From the NCBI GenBank assembly GCA_963169105.1, contig OY720643.1, forward strand, positions 103,489,697 through 103,553,696: 64,000 nucleotides of DNA, given 5' to 3'. The notes below the pieces were generated by a model. It saw only the letters and a list, made by a program, of their open reading frames with translations, was not told where the DNA came from and ran no database searches. The stretch's first letter is position 1; every line of letters starts with the position of its first letter. The DNA is from Ceriagrion tenellum. Taxonomy: Eukaryota; Arthropoda; Insecta; Odonata; Coenagrionidae. This document shows, one piece after another, positions 21,562 through 33,352 of this stretch. Made by a program: the position numbers and the translations under genes.

Positions 21562-21949
21562 TTGTATATCATACAATTCCTTAAAGTTGAACCAATTTAA
21601 TTCCATTTATCGCCAACATCTCAGTTAATTTTCCATTGGCTAGGAATTTAAACTCGTCCATTTCCCCGTATTTCAATTGCCTTGGCTTTTACAGAATTAA
21701 TTAACGAGGAATAAATGTATTTATGTAGCGCGGGAATGTATTCCATCCCTCAAGGAGTAGAAAGTGCACGGAATTAATTTCATCACGTTCCATGACTAAT
21801 CTTTTCACGGTCTTCCTTTGGAGATTACTTCATCGATGAATAAGAGAGTTATAGCCGGACTCATAGTCATGATGCAAGGCTACGAGGATCGAAATGCCAA
21901 TCAAATCTATTCCAAGAATACGCGGTTTGACCTTGTCTAAATCTATGTG
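21562..21949. other. Unassigned sequence
   Basis: No feature was recognised between the Penelope-like fragment and the family B copy to its right. Confidence 0.35.
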
Positions 21950-22690
21950 TATCAACGTTGTTATTTTTCAATCGTTAGGCCTCATCTGGAATATGCTGTT
22001 AGTGTATGGGATCCATACGAAACGGAATTGATATCAGAGTTAGATCGCGTACAGCGAAGATGAGCTAGGTTTGTGAAACGATGCTACGATAAGTTGGCTA
22101 GTGTGTCTGGACTGTTAGAAGAATTAGGATGGGAATCGCTATCACAGCGTAGATTAAATTATAGGCTTAACCTCCTAAATAAATTTCAGGAAAATCATTT
22201 TACTGACGACGTAAAAAACATACTATTAACCCCTTCGTACTACGGCAGATTAGATCGCGCCAATAAAATTAGAGAGCTAGATTGTAGAACCGATAGGTAT
22301 AAAATGTCATTTTTTCCGCGTACCATTCGGGACCATAACAGCTGTGATCGTCGTCATGAATAGGTTTGGTATTGACAATAGGCAGGCAGTAAATCTTTCT
22401 CATTATATATTCTACTCTCTTATTTATGCATGATGTAAATATTGATGTTCTTATTTATGCATGATATTTTGAATCTCTAGAAGTAGTCTTTGTATCCCTT
22501 GCATGTTGGAACGATTGACGATAGAATGTTTCTTGGGTATTAGATTTTTAATTGGCGATTTGCATGTGTGGTACGCGGGTTTTAATGTAATGACGGTGTT
22601 CTACCATATCATTCATGCATGTCTGGTGCGAAAGCACCCCCTGCCACACACCCTTTGGGTGGCTTGCAGGGTATGACGTAGATGTAGATA
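21950..22690 (+). mobile_element. LINE family B copy, tail-to-tail with family A
   Basis: The plus-strand frame RRPHLEYAVSVWDPYETEL, ISELDRVQRR, a TGA stop, then ARFVKRCYDKLASVSGLLEE, FQENHFTDDVKNILLTPSYY, DRANKIRELDCRTDRYKMSF and PRTIRDHNSCDRRHE ends at 22363. It is the longest family B protein trace here. The 3' UTR and stem end in GACGTAGATGTAGATA at about 22690, where a minus-strand family A tail begins. Confidence 0.9.
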
Positions 22691-22806
22691 TGATACCCTG
22701 CGAGCCTCCGCATGGGCGTAAGGAGAGGTGTTCGGTCACCAGCAGTGTAAATCTGTAAGGTTTTGGGAGGTGAAGAGGTGACGTGTAGTATGAGAGTGTT
22801 CTTATA
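22691..22806 (-). mobile_element. LINE family A tail fragment
   Basis: Only the last 115 bp or so of family A remain: a 3' UTR with CACCTCTTCACCTCCC and the stem 'CCTTACGCCCATGCGGAGGC-TCGCAGGGTATC'. It abuts the family B tail directly, the second such tail-to-tail junction in the window. Confidence 0.85.
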
Positions 22807-22988
22807 ATTTGCTTTACCTTTTATGAGAGTTTACTAATTAATAATAATTACTCGTATGCCAAGTTTCACGTAAATCTTTAAGTAAATGAAAAACGCTTCA
22901 ACCACCTTAATACTTCCTTCGATGGCTGAACACGATTGCAGCATCACTTTCTTCTTGCTAAAAGTGCGATTTTACCTTTTGGCTTACC

Positions 22989-23489
22989 CATTCAGGTAGA
23001 TGGAGAGGGCGCTTGCTATTGTGACCATAAGCTAAAAGCTGTTAAGTGGGCGTGGCCTGTCCGCCATCTTTGTTAGCCCCGATTTTCCTTTGGCGCCTAC
23101 GGGCTGACGAAGTAATTTTTCCATTTTAAAGATATTTTCCGTTTTCAACTTCCAAGAAATCGGCACGAATACTCTTCTATAATATGCATTCTCTGTAGGT
23201 AAGTATATATGAAATTTATTTCAGTTGATAACAATAAGTATTACTGGTAAAAACTATCGTAAAATCCAGCAGAATCCTTAGCGATTGGTGGCCAATGCAT
23301 GTTTCAAGAGCCGATTGCATTATTTTTTAAACAGGCAGTGGATATTCTTGCTTTGCACCTGATAATTCGTCTATTATGTCATGCTATCCAAAGGAAACTG
23401 AAGAAAGAACAGGGTTAACTGATATGGTTGTTATTTCTGTTGCCAGGCTCCATTTTGATGACGTAATGTCCTATCCATTTACCTCAATG
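22989..23489 (+). repeat. M1 MITE copy 1
   Basis: A 501 bp element with inverted ends CATTCAGGTAGATGGAGAGG and, read inward on the other strand, CATTGAGGTAAATGGATAGG. Flanking 8-mers GGCTTACC and GGCGTTCC agree at 6 of 8 positions, as expected for an aged 8-bp target duplication. The body carries the M1 landmarks 'CGCCATCTTTGTTAG', TTTTCCGTTTTCAACTTCC and CAGGCTCCATTTTGATGACG. It has no protein. Confidence 0.88.
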
Positions 23490-24040
23490 GGCGTTCCAAT
23501 AGCTGGAAATCATCCCTTCATTTTGCCGCGCAGGGCGATTTTTGGATGATGGCGTAATTCGCTTTTTCTGGCTGCCTCTCACTCGGGCAAAGACAAAGAG
23601 AGGACGGGAGGTCAGACAGCAAGATTCCCCCTCCTTTCCTTCCCGCCCCCTTCCTGTCCCAACCGCTTCATCGCAGCCGATCGCGGCGTTGGTGATGGTG
23701 ACTTGTTTCTCTGCTCAGGCGTCGAGAGTGCGAAACGTTCCCTCCAGCGGCAGGAGGAGGAAGTTCAAGGCCACGGGTCACCGACCTCGAGAGCATTGCG
23801 GCAGAAATCTGCATGCCGCGTTTCGCCGGGCACATTCGGGTCGCGCGCCAATGGTTTTTCCTTCGAGTCCGTTCTTGGCAGTCTTCCTTGGGCTTCCTTG
23901 GTACGTTCTTACATGTGGTCTCGGGAGATTCGATCGCTCATCTTTAACGCACCAGCCGGCCGGCAGGCGCGGCGCCACTCGGTGCGACAACCGTGATCCA
24001 TTTCCGTCCATCGCCCACGGCGGTTGATTCAAATTTGGTG
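23490..24040. other. GC-rich unassigned segment
   Basis: A CpG-rich island of about 500 bp with a 161-codon plus frame (23542-24027) and a 97-codon shadow. Neither resembles a known protein, and codon choice follows the GC-rich composition. It lies between two M1 copies. A promoter-associated host exon is possible; nothing fixes a splice site. Confidence 0.3.
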
Positions 24041-24042
24041 GG

Positions 24043-24300
24043 AACCAATGAGGTAGATGGAGAGGGCATTACGTCATCAACCTGTAGCCTGACAACCGAA
24101 ACAGGAACCATATTGTTTGACCCTGTTCTCTCCTTACTTTCCATTGGATAGCACGTTAGAAGGGACGTAGCAATATTATTCACCATCCGTTTGAAATTTA
24201 AGGGAAAGAAACTCATGAAACATACATTAGCCACTTAATGCAATGGATTCGTCTGGATGTTTCCATAGTTTCAACTGGGAATGCGGTTTATCGTTAATTT
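24043..24300 (-). repeat. M1 MITE, partial
   Basis: It starts ATGAGGTAGATGGAGAGGGC and continues ATTACGTCATCAACCTGTAG, the reverse complement of the M1 right end. The half that would carry the left end is missing; similarity fades near 24300. Confidence 0.8.
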
Positions 24301-24355
24301 TAATGAGTAAACGGTACATCTAAGGAGAAACCAAGTTGAATATCATTGATTACGT

Positions 24356-25574
24356 ACTTTAAGCGAGATAGTTCTTTAGTCATAATGGATACCATATTCG
24401 ATATATACAGATAAATTTCAGCAGCTTTTGGAAGTATGATTAAATATTACCTTATTAATGCTGCAATAATGTAAGTTTAATAACTGAAATTCTAAGTGAT
24501 AATGTATAAGTATATATATTTACGTCTTTAACTTGGGTCATTTTCTTCACCCGGTATGTTTTAAGCTCCCTCACAACTGAAGGGTCCAAACTAAATTAAC
24601 CTCCAAACTAAATTTCAGGAAAATCATTTCTCTGACGACCTTAAAAACATACTTTTAACCGCCTCGTACTACGGCAGATTAGATCGCGCCAATAAAATTA
24701 GTGAGCTAGATTGTAGAACCGATAGGTATAAAATGTCATTTTTTCCGCGTACCATTCGGGACCATAACAGCTGTGATCGTCGTCATGAATAGTTCGAATT
24801 GTGACAATAGGCAGACAGTAAATCTTTTTCTTTATATTCTCTACATTCTTATATATGCATGATGTAAATATTGATGTTCTTATTTATGCATGATATTTTG
24901 AATATGTAGTAGTAGTCCTTGTACCCCTTGCACGTTGGAACGATTGACGATAGAATGTTTCTTGGTTAGTAGATTGTTAATGGGCGCGTTGCATGTGTGG
25001 TACGCTGGTTTCAATGTAGTTTCGGTGTTCTACCGTATCATTCATGCATGCCTGGTGCGGAAGCACCCCCTGCCACACACCCTTTGGGTGGCTTGCAGGG
25101 TATGACGTAGATGAAGGGTTTTTACGACCCTGAAAAAATGACTGCGGTAACTATGATTTATTTTTAAAAAATAGTCGAGAAAACTCAAAAACTACACTCT
25201 TTTAAATGACTACCTCAAGATGCTGTGAAAGGCGAAACCAGTCGTGATAAATATTATCACAGTGGAAGTTGCTCATTATTTTCATACTGCAGTTATGTTC
25301 CGTTTCCACTCTTATCAAGCCTGAAACCACAGAGTACTCTGTTAATTTTTACGACGAGGTCTAGGTGTTAGGATTTTCTCACTTTTAATAGGTTGCCTCT
25401 TTGGTGCAAACACGTACCATTTTCCCATGTAAAAGGACAGACATTCCATGTCAAAAATCATCTCGGAAAATGGTTGGGTAAGGGGCTGATATTTTCGTAT
25501 TTTGGGAAGGGTAAGATATTTTTCCATAAAGTTAGGCCAAATTAATTGATTTCAATAAGAAATGATATTCCATA
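24356..25574 (-). repeat. M2 repeat split by a LINE family B insertion
   Basis: Two halves of one reversed M2 copy lie at 24356-24585 (AAGCGAGATAGTTCTTTAGT ... CTCCCTCACAACTGAAGGGT) and 25112-25574 (TGAAGGGTTTTTACGACC ... GAAATGATATTCC). The intervening 526 bp is a family B LINE flanked by an exact TGAAGGGT duplication. Rejoined, the halves are colinear with the M2 copy at 36711-37268. Confidence 0.88.
24586..25111 (+). mobile_element. LINE family B insert with 8-bp TSD
   Basis: A 5'-truncated family B copy: KFQENHFSDDLKNILLTASY, the RTDRYKMSFFPRTI block, a stop near 24792, a 3' UTR of about 300 bp, the stem and a GACGTAGA tail. The target TGAAGGGT is duplicated at 24578-24585 and 25112-25119. 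The protein segment is almost the same as that in 15151-15400, so this insertion looks relatively young. Confidence 0.93.
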
Positions 25575-26442
25575 TGTAATTATATAAACATCGCCTACGT
25601 TGCCGAAGTCTGGCCTATACTTTCTCGAGCTAATGTGGCTTAGTACAGTAGCAACGCAAAAATGTACCAGCTGGAGGAAACTCAGGAAAATATCTGAAGC
25701 CGCTATTGTCGCCAATGGGGAAACTTTATCGATAGGTGGAAGCACTATTACTCGCCCATGATTTGCGTTGGTGACAACGAGACTTCCTCAAGTTTTTTGC
25801 GTTTGCGTCCATATTTTTGTGGTGTATGGCATATTGGTACCTCTGTGGCGTATAGCATGCTTGGTACCTCGGGAATATCGAGACGGTACTGAAGTTGGAC
25901 TCTTAAAACCAAGTGCTTACGCACGATTTCATTCGATTCTCTCCATCCCTTATCTCCCCACCCATAGACTCACAGCAGACTTAAAATTTATTTATATTTT
26001 ATAAATTCCACCATTGACTGCCCTGAATTGTTCTACTTTATCATTTTCAAAGTTGCATCCCGCCCCACCCGTTTTCTCACCCTTTACTCCACATGCTTCC
26101 CATTCCCAGACTCTCGATCACTTAACGTTTTCTATTCTGCCGCATCTCCTCTCTATGGAACTCCATCGTTCATCTCATCGATCCTGTTGCACTTTCATCT
26201 TAATCTTTTATAAGCCTCTATCTTTCATATACCTAACCTCATTAGTTATTCCCCCATTTTTCGTTTTTCAATTTTTTTTAAATTCCTTTTTGTATCCTAT
26301 TGTTGAATTTGCTTGCATACGAGGGTGGTATGATAATTAATGAGCCTTGAAGCGATCTGGCAACAATGCATCGTAATCTTGTTGTTGTTTACATCGGCCA
26401 TCTTTGAAACGGCCACGATCTCAATTTCGACCAATTCCATCG
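25575..26442. other. Unassigned sequence
   Basis: No domain or repeat end was recognised. The pyrimidine-rich part 26014-26340 has overlapping frames on the plus strand (108 and 61 codons) without family resemblance. Confidence 0.3.
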
Positions 26443-26769
26443 ACATCTACGTCATCTACCCTGCAAGCCACCCAAAGGGTGTGTGGCAGGGGGTGCTTCC
26501 ACACCAGGCATGCATGAATGATACGGTATAATACCAAAATTGCATGGAAACCCGCGCACCACACATGCAAAGCGCCAATCAAAAATCTAATAACCAAGAA
26601 ACATTCTATCGTAAATCGTTCCAACGTGCAAGGGATGCAAAGACTACTACTACAGATTCAAAATATCATGCATAAATACGAACATCAATATTTACATCAT
26701 GCATAAATAAGAAAGAGGAGAATATAATGAGAAAGATTTACTGTCTGCCTATTGTCACAATTCGAACTA
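26443..26769 (-). mobile_element. LINE family B 3' UTR copy
   Basis: The minus-strand copy contains only 3' UTR (from GAATTGTGACAATAGGCAGA downward), the intact stem GCCACACACCCTTTGGGTGG and a short GATGACGTAGATG tail. It is truncated just after the protein stop position used by the other family B copies. Confidence 0.9.
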
Positions 26770-27459
26770 GTATGTGTGTGGCAGCTGTTTCAAGTGGACA
26801 AGTTTATTTTCTTTTGTAAAATGGAAAATAGAACAATATCGGTCAGTGATTCGCTTTCTGATTTCGAAAGGGAAGGCGCCACATGTCCATAAGTTTGTGT
26901 ATTGTTACATGGCCACAATAAAATGGCACCTTTGCTGTACGTGGTTTTCTTTATTTCAAATAACATAAAAAATCAATTTAATGTTGCCACAAATCACCCA
27001 GCTAAAAAAGGGATTATTTGTCGCGGGATAGTAAACATAGACAATCATATAATTTGAAAAATTTTAGCGGGCGAAAAGAAACTTGACTTGACTTTTGAGC
27101 CAGCACGAGACTCCTTGTTATAAAAATGGCTAGTGCTTGTGAGGAAAGACACAGAGGTTCCCTGAGCAACACGCCAGGAGAACTCCTGCCTTATTGTAGC
27201 AGTCTCTTCGTTCTCTCCCTGAACCCCTAGAAAAGTAATTCCCGAACGTATTCATTTATTTTACAAGTACCCGGAAGTCAAGAGGCTTCTGCTGCTTCAT
27301 GTTGAAACGAAAAAAAATAACATTGTGGCGTTCGCTGCTGACTGGAATTGGTCGTTATTTGTCCCTTAAGAAAATAGAGTAAAATAAAGGCGAGGAGGAT
27401 CACAGAGGAAAAATTTACAAGAACGATCATGGACGGTAAAAAGGCCTTTAAGATTGTTT
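26770..27459. other. Unassigned sequence
   Basis: Nothing recognised. The segment near 26880-26945 (ATGTCCATAAGTTTGTG ... ATAAAATGGCACC) is not repeated elsewhere in the window as far as I can see. Confidence 0.3.
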
Positions 27460-27462
27460 GAG

Positions 27463-27512
27463 CGAAATATCATTTCACCCAGAAATCAATGAACTTGATC
27501 CCAAAAAAATAA
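27463..27512 (+). repeat. M2 end fragment
   Basis: About 50 bp of the M2 left end (GTTTGAGCGAAATATCATTT, then AGAAATCAATGAACTTGATC) is followed by unrelated sequence. Confidence 0.75.
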
Positions 27513-27599
27513 GTATGACGCTGGATGTGGTGGAAGTGATTCATGATAATGAATAACAGTTAGGGCAATGTTCCGCTTAGATTAATTTTTATTCGACCT

Positions 27600-28076
27600 A
27601 GGTTTCGATGTACTTCGAGGTTACTATCAGAACGCAGGTTAAAATTTAGGTTAAACCTTTTAAGTAAATTCGAAACCGTTTTGTTCACAGATGACGTTAG
27701 ATATATATTAAGAACCCCTGCTTATTATGCTAGGTTTGAACAGATTAACAAGATTAGAGAGATAGATCGTCGTACCGATAGATTTAAAATATCATTTTTC
27801 CCGCGTACTTTAAGAGAAAACAATAGGCAGTGTAGCAAAGGGATAGGTAGGTGAAATATAGTTAGAGTAGTCTGTAGTGCATGATGCATGTAATAACAAC
27901 CAGTAATCCCTTCCTTATTATGTAGATACTAACCATCTAGCTCCATGTGACCCTATTATCTAGCATGCCTTCATTAATTATCCTAGTTGCATGTCAATAG
28001 TGCATGTTTGGTGGTCTTCACCCCCTGCCATACACCCTCGTGGTGGCTCGCAGGGTATTACGTAGATGTAGATGTA
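27600..28076 (+). mobile_element. LINE family C copy 1
   Basis: The frame ERRLKFRLNLLSKFETVLFT, DDVRYILRTPAYYARFEQIN, KIREIDRRTDRFKISFFPRT, LRENNRQCSKGIGR ends at TGA 27851-27853. It aligns with the family B end (YYGRLDRANKIRELDCRTDR), so A, B and C are related families. The 3' UTR ends CCCCTGCCATACACCCTCGT with GGTGGCTCGCAGGGTATTAC and a GTAGATGTAGATG tail. Confidence 0.9.
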
Positions 28077-28770
28077 CTGCATGATCGGTATCATGATGTA
28101 GTACATCGAAACCTTGTAACCCTGTACGATGACACCTTGTAAAACATTGGAGGTGATTGTGAAAATACATAGAACTATGTAGAACCTTCTGGATGATTGT
28201 GGAAATCAATTGGCAACTTCTGTATTTTTCCTTACTCTCATTTCTCCCGTCAAGAATCAACGGGCATTTCTACTTAATATGATATATGCCTGAGGACTCA
28301 GAGGCAGTGTCTTGTGAAGTCCTTCGGGTGGCTGGAGATAAGAGGAACCCGTGGCGTCCATCGAGAAGAAGTAGGAGAAAAACTAACTAAACGCACACTG
28401 AGGAAAAAAAAGTAAGCCCGAAGGCCGCAAGAGAAGGGACAATGGAAGATAGAGAGTGAAAAAAAACCTGCAGACCCAAGGCCAAGGACGAATCGCAGGG
28501 TAGGGATTGCGGTGGAAGACATTTGCCGCGGAGAGCAATGAGTTTTAAGGGCAGAAAAGGACAGGTCTGAGAACTGCAACGGAGCGTATTGCATCACGGT
28601 TTCCTTCATTCATGTTTTTCATGTATGATATACACAATTGTTCCATTCGTGGATAAAGCAGTTAACTTTGCAATGGCTTTGGATAATTCACGGTTTTTCC
28701 AGCCCGTGGCTTCACCCGTGGGCATTTAAAATGATACATGCCTGCATGTTATGAAATCATTCGTGTGGAG
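28077..28770. other. Unassigned sequence
   Basis: Small imperfect repeats of 'CATCGAAACCTTGTAACC'/'GACACCTTGTAAAACATTGG' and 'AGAACTATGTAGAACCTTCT' occur near 28100-28190. No gene is visible. Confidence 0.35.
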
Positions 28771-28774
28771 CGTT

Positions 28775-29310
28775 GCACTCTTATGGATCGGAAGCATTGA
28801 CCATTCGAAAGGCTGACCAGAAAAGACTAGAAGCCTCCGAAACCTGGCGCAGCAGGAGGATGCTGAAGATAAAATGGACGGATAAAATAAGAAATGACGA
28901 AGTGTAAAGAAGATTAGAAGAGTAGTGGACCATATTGAACACGATAGAGAAAAGAAGGACAAGATGGATTGGACACACTCTTGAGACACAATGGGTTTGT
29001 TAAGAAGATAATTGGAGATGAATAAAAACACTGGGCAATTTTCCACAGATTTTCAAGAGTTATTATTGAACGTAAATATAGACAACTTCCACCGAGTACA
29101 GCCTGATACAGTTCAATTTAACTTAATTTAAGGCAAAATCAAGGGTAAAGTCCCCAGAGGAAAGCCCAGGAATAAGTTCGTGGGCAAAATAAAGAGGAGA
29201 GTACATAGGAAGAGCTGTGAGGAAGTAAGGGAACACACTATAGACAGGGAAGTATGGAGGGCTGGATTCGACCAATCTTAGGATTGAACGACCAATGAAT
29301 GCTTACGTGT
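28775..29310 (+). mobile_element. RTE/L1-type RT C-terminal remnant
   Basis: The plus strand reads YGSEALTIRKADQKRLEASE, TWRSRRMLKIKWTDKIRNDE, and after about 220 bp a second block: KVPRGKPRNKFVGKIKRRVH, RKSCEEVREHTIDREVWRAG. These are the 'YGSETWTI..KRLEAFEMW..RRMLKI' and 'RGRPR....I......Y..M..DR..WR' landmarks of many LINE proteins. Frame changes separate them. It is not the same family as the 1.3-4.7 kb LINE. Confidence 0.8.
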
Positions 29311-29345
29311 GTGGAGTAAACTGTAAATAACATTATTTGTTACCC

Positions 29346-29665
29346 CTAGATTGTCGTACCGATGGATTTAAAATGTCATTTTTCTCGCGTACCATAAGAG
29401 AGAACAATAGGCAGCGTAGCAAAGGGATAGGTAGGTGAAATATAGTTAGAGTAGTCTGTAGTGCATGATGCATGTAATGATAACCAATAATCCCTTTCTT
29501 ATTATGTAGATACTAACCATCTAGCTGCATGTGACCCTATTATCTAGCATGTCTCCCTTTAATATCCTACTTGCATGGCAATAGTGCATGTTTGGTGATC
29601 TTCACCTCCTGCCACACACCCTCGTGGTGGCTCGCAGGGTATTACGTAAATGTAGATGCAGATGT
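29346..29665 (+). mobile_element. LINE family C copy 2
   Basis: The residual frame LDCRTDGFKMSFFSRTIREN, NRQRSKGIGR ends with a stop, then a 3' UTR nearly identical to 27853-28076 (ATAGTTAGAGTAGTCTGTAG) follows, with the CTCCTGCCACACACCCTCGT stem and a TAAATGTAGATGCAGATG tail. It is more strongly 5'-truncated than copy 1. Confidence 0.9.
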
Positions 29666-29984
29666 TAAGGTAACTCTGGCTTCACTATGTAAATGAAGAC
29701 AATTACCAAGTTACGCATTATATTGATTCGTTTTTGTTTCGTTATTGATTGAAAAAAAAATCCTCTTTGGCTGTTTAAATGGGGTCTCTATTGAAACCCG
29801 AAATCAATGTACAAAATAAGCCGATTTTTCCACGAATATATTGTTAATGGGCACATTTGTCCTGCCTTAGGGGCCGACTGCTGCGCCATTTGCATGGAAC
29901 TATCGTATTTTGACTTCAATTACGGCAGTCATTCGCTAATAACTTTTTAAAAAATGGGCGATAAGGTGCCTATGTTTTCTTTTT

Positions 29985-30660
29985 ATTTCCCAGGACTTTT
30001 CGCCTTTTATAAACGGTTATAATTATAAGTTTGAACATTCTTTCATGTTCCAACAGATGTATCTCTACTGTAATCTGAGCAATCTCCATAAAAGCCCATG
30101 TAAAAATCTCAAGTTCAGCGCTCTTTCACTGTAAAACTAGTCTGTAAACTGTTATCTCTTTTATTGATTACACTTTCCAGTGCTCCTTAACAAGATTTTA
30201 TGCGTCTCAAATTACATGCACATATCTTGACATTTATCAGCTTCAACAAACAAAAGCCACTCTGAGAATACAGCAACACCATGGCAACAAACTCAATAGT
30301 AACACAATATTTCGTAATAACAAACACAAACATGTCACCGGAACGCTATTTTATTTTCATCTCAGTTTATAAAACGCACGTCCCAGGACTTTTCGCCTGT
30401 TATAAATAGTTTGAATAAACCGTTTGATTATGCTTTATCGTTAAAATGGATGTTTCTTGCCGTAATCTGAACAATCCCTACCGGGGCCAATGTTAGGATC
30501 TCCACTTTCAAGGCTGAGTTTTGGTAAAACTAACCCGCGAAGACTAATTTATTTTCTTCCCAGTTTACTAAACGCACTTCAAAGATGTTATATTCAAGTT
30601 TTCAGATAATCTGGAACAAGTGGCACTGAGACTAGAGCCACCATAAATCTGTTGTCAACT
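29985..30660. repeat. Degenerate ~390 bp direct duplication including repeat D copy 2
   Basis: CCCAGGACTTTTCGCCTTTT-ATAAACGGTT at 29991 recurs at 30384 (CCCAGGACTTTTCGCCTGTT). 'GTAATCTGAGCAATCTC' (30071) recurs as 'GTAATCTGAACAATCCC' (30462), and 'TTTATTTTCATCTCAGTTTA' recurs as 'TTTATTTTCTTCCCAGTTTA'. The second unit continues into repeat D (30553-30655). This looks like an old tandem duplication of a mobile repeat. Confidence 0.6.
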
Positions 30661-32402
30661 GTACAACAACTATTACAAGATAAAAATTGGTTAAACTTGG
30701 CGCGTAGGTGTTTGATGTCTTGGACGAAATTCCGAGTTTTCCTTTCATTCATATCTTGATTGAGATACGAATCAAGGTCTCTGGTATAAACTTCTCGTTT
30801 GACCTTGGACTTGACCGCTGCCGAAGGTCATTTGATACCATATTTCTTTTAATTCTTGGGAATAACTCTTGAACACATCGTTGGGCTACATTGGCTCAGT
30901 GTTTTTAGGAATAATAATAGCAAAGAATTTATGGTGTGTTGTACTTTGAGTGTGAGTTTTTCGGTTGTCGTTATGCAGTTTCTTCAAGGGCCGTCAGAAA
31001 CTCGTAAAGGCGGCTCTAAGCGTGGAAGTTGACTTCTGTGGAAGTTGCGATATCTCGAATCGTATCGCCTCTTGCAAGGCATAGTTCTGCGTACATAGTA
31101 CTTCCGGCTTTTCCCAAACAAATGAATGACTGAATACGACAATAAATAATGGTGTTTACGAAAATCGAATAAATTTGACAATAATGACGTTCGTATATCG
31201 TTGTTCGAGTCCCCTAGGAATTCGTGGATTTAATGAATTTGTATAGATCACGTTAATTGTGCGTTATTACATTGTATCAAGTATGACAATTATAACAATG
31301 ATTATTTATCCTTACTAATATTTCAAAATGTAATGGTGTGTGTCTGTCTTTGTGTATGTTGCTCCATCACGAAAAACTACTTAACTGATAGAGCTGAAAT
31401 TTAGCATGTAGATATAAAATACATCTGGTGGTAAAATAGGCTATTTTAATAACCCCTCAGGGCCCCCTAAGGCTCCCTAAAGGCCCGCCTAATGGTCCAT
31501 GCTAAGCATTTGGTTCGGTGCAGAGGTTTCATTTCATGCTTTTTAAAAGTACTTTCACTCAAGATAGAGGGCTCAAATTTTTTTATCGGATGGATGATTA
31601 ATGTAGTTTATAATTCTTTTAAACGATTTTCTTTTACGCTTTGTATTTGTCTGAAAATAATGTTTTTAGCTGAAAAATCTCACATTTTTTTCTGAAATCA
31701 ACTTGCAAATTTCCTTGGCAAAATAGCAAATTGGAAACCAGTTATTTGATTTTTAAAGGTTATTCACCCCTCTAACATGAAAATATCACGTTTTTCTGCA
31801 GGCCTATGAGAGCACGTAGAAATGAAAACTGTATGAGAAGGGCCCAGATTCCAAATGGCCCCATGATAGATAGCTTCGGGGGGGGTAATCGATAAATTCA
31901 ATGCATATTTACCTTCCTCACTTTTCTATTTTACCTTTAATTATGTTCTTCACAAACCCATTGTGTCTCAGGGATTGTCCAATCAATCTTGTGCTTATTG
32001 GATTGGAAATTTGGGAGACGGTAATGGCATGTTGACAGATGGTAATGTTTTTATCTCAATAAAATCCTCACACCACGCAAACATCTGTATAACTTTTTAG
32101 ATTTTCGAAGAAAAACCAAAACGGGGAAATTAGGTGGAGGAATTAGGGAAAGTTTAAGGATTGGATGGGATATTTGGGGCCACCCACGGCTAAGGCCTTT
32201 TCCGCCATAGGGCATAGATAAGGGAGGAAGGGTGGATATCAACCCGGCGTCGGCATTAGCCTGCTCTTAACGAAAGGCGCCGAGGGGACCACGGTTTAAC
32301 GTCTCATCCAACAGACGGAGTACTGTACTTGAAGTGCCATCCACAAGACACTCAAGTGGGGATCGGGTTCCCTCTGAAAAACATCCGCCTCTGCAGGGAT
32401 CT
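30661..32402. other. Unassigned sequence
   Basis: No protein or paired ends. A stretch at 31330-31440 (GTGTGTGTCTGTCTTTGTG ... AACTGATAGAGCTGAAATTTAG) resembles the low-complexity segment often found near transposon ends in arthropods, but no boundary is clear. Confidence 0.3.
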
Positions 32403-32581
32403 GGGGCCTCATTCAGTAAGGAATCGACGCGGTCGAACCTCGGTAAATCCGTGGATGTGACGTCGAATTTCCCGACAAACCTCAACATTCGAATGCTCCC
32501 CTTTGAATTTTACGTGGCTCTGACGTCAAAATTTCGTCACTGTCGATACTCGGAAATTCCGAGGACATACAGCATAGACCC
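32403..32581 (+). repeat. 180 bp MITE, copy 1
   Basis: This segment matches 43168-43347 over its whole length at high identity, including GAATCGACGCGGTCGAACCT, CATTCGAATGCTCCCCTTTG and CTGACGTCAAAATTTCGTCA. The ends GGGGCCTCATTCAGT and, read inward on the other strand, GGGTCTATGCTGT are imperfect inverted repeats. Flanking sequence is unrelated between the copies, so it is a short mobile element. No TSD was resolved. Confidence 0.8.
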
Positions 32582-33261
32582 CATGAACTCTGGCCGCCCG
32601 TGGCGAGTACTTCAGCCACCACATCAACCTGTTCCCCCTTGTTCTTATTTTCTGTATGGTATTCCATATGGTCGTTTGCTCTCCTACTCCCCTGTAAACT
32701 TCATCATTTCATATTTTATCTCCGGCATCCTCCTCCAGCATAAGCTTTCGTAGACTTTAGTCAGTTCTGCTCAGTTTTTCCAATTTTATAGTCATCTCAT
32801 GGCCGGTTGCAAGAAAATTTAGTTTTGGAATCAATAGTTATGAGATCCATAAAGTTATAGAACTCATAAATATATTCGGGTTGCAGGAACACATCTATTA
32901 GTTACTTAACCTATTTACCAATAGTTACTAGCTTCGAATATTTGATCTAATCTTCCACCGCCGGATAAAAGTTACGAAAGTTTAATCTATGAATAATTGA
33001 TAATGCACATTATAATTAGTCAGTAAGAGTAAACAAACTGGTCACTTGTCTGAAAACATCTCTTTTATCAAGTAATTAAGTCTCAAAGCGGTTCATTGCG
33101 TATCCGCCATCTTGTCTACTTGTGGAGCTCATGACTCCATGCCATAAGTTATGAGACCAATGAATTTATTGAATGTTTGTGCAACACTTACTGAATGGTT
33201 GCCATGGCTTATGGGTCCCATAACTTTATGGAATACATATGTTACGTTCCTGCAACTGGCT
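32582..33261. other. Unassigned sequence
   Basis: The segment 32810-33250 contains several variants of 'ATAAGTTATGAGACCAATGAATTTAT' and 'ATAACTTTATGGAATACATATG' in alternating orientation, which suggests a decayed palindromic repeat. Nothing is coding. Confidence 0.35.
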
Positions 33262-33352
33262 ATCAATCTATAAAACGCGCTTAAAAGATGTTATATTCAA
33301 CTTTTTAAAGAATCTGGAATAAGTGATTCTGAGACCGGAGACACTTTAAATC
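33262..33352 (+). repeat. Dispersed repeat D, copy 3
   Basis: ATCAATCTATAAAACGCGCT, AAGATGTTATATTCAACTTT and GAGACCGGAGACACTTTAA match the repeat D copies at 30553 and 18955. Confidence 0.6.

Noticed and set aside
23542..24027. 161-codon frame as a gene
   Set aside because: GC-rich composition removes stops in several frames, a second long frame overlaps it, and no domain or splice signal supports it.
28298..28609. Minus frame with hydrophobic stretches as a membrane protein
   Set aside because: No family match, no start context, and it spans a purine-rich stretch whose complement is read as Phe/Ser/Leu.
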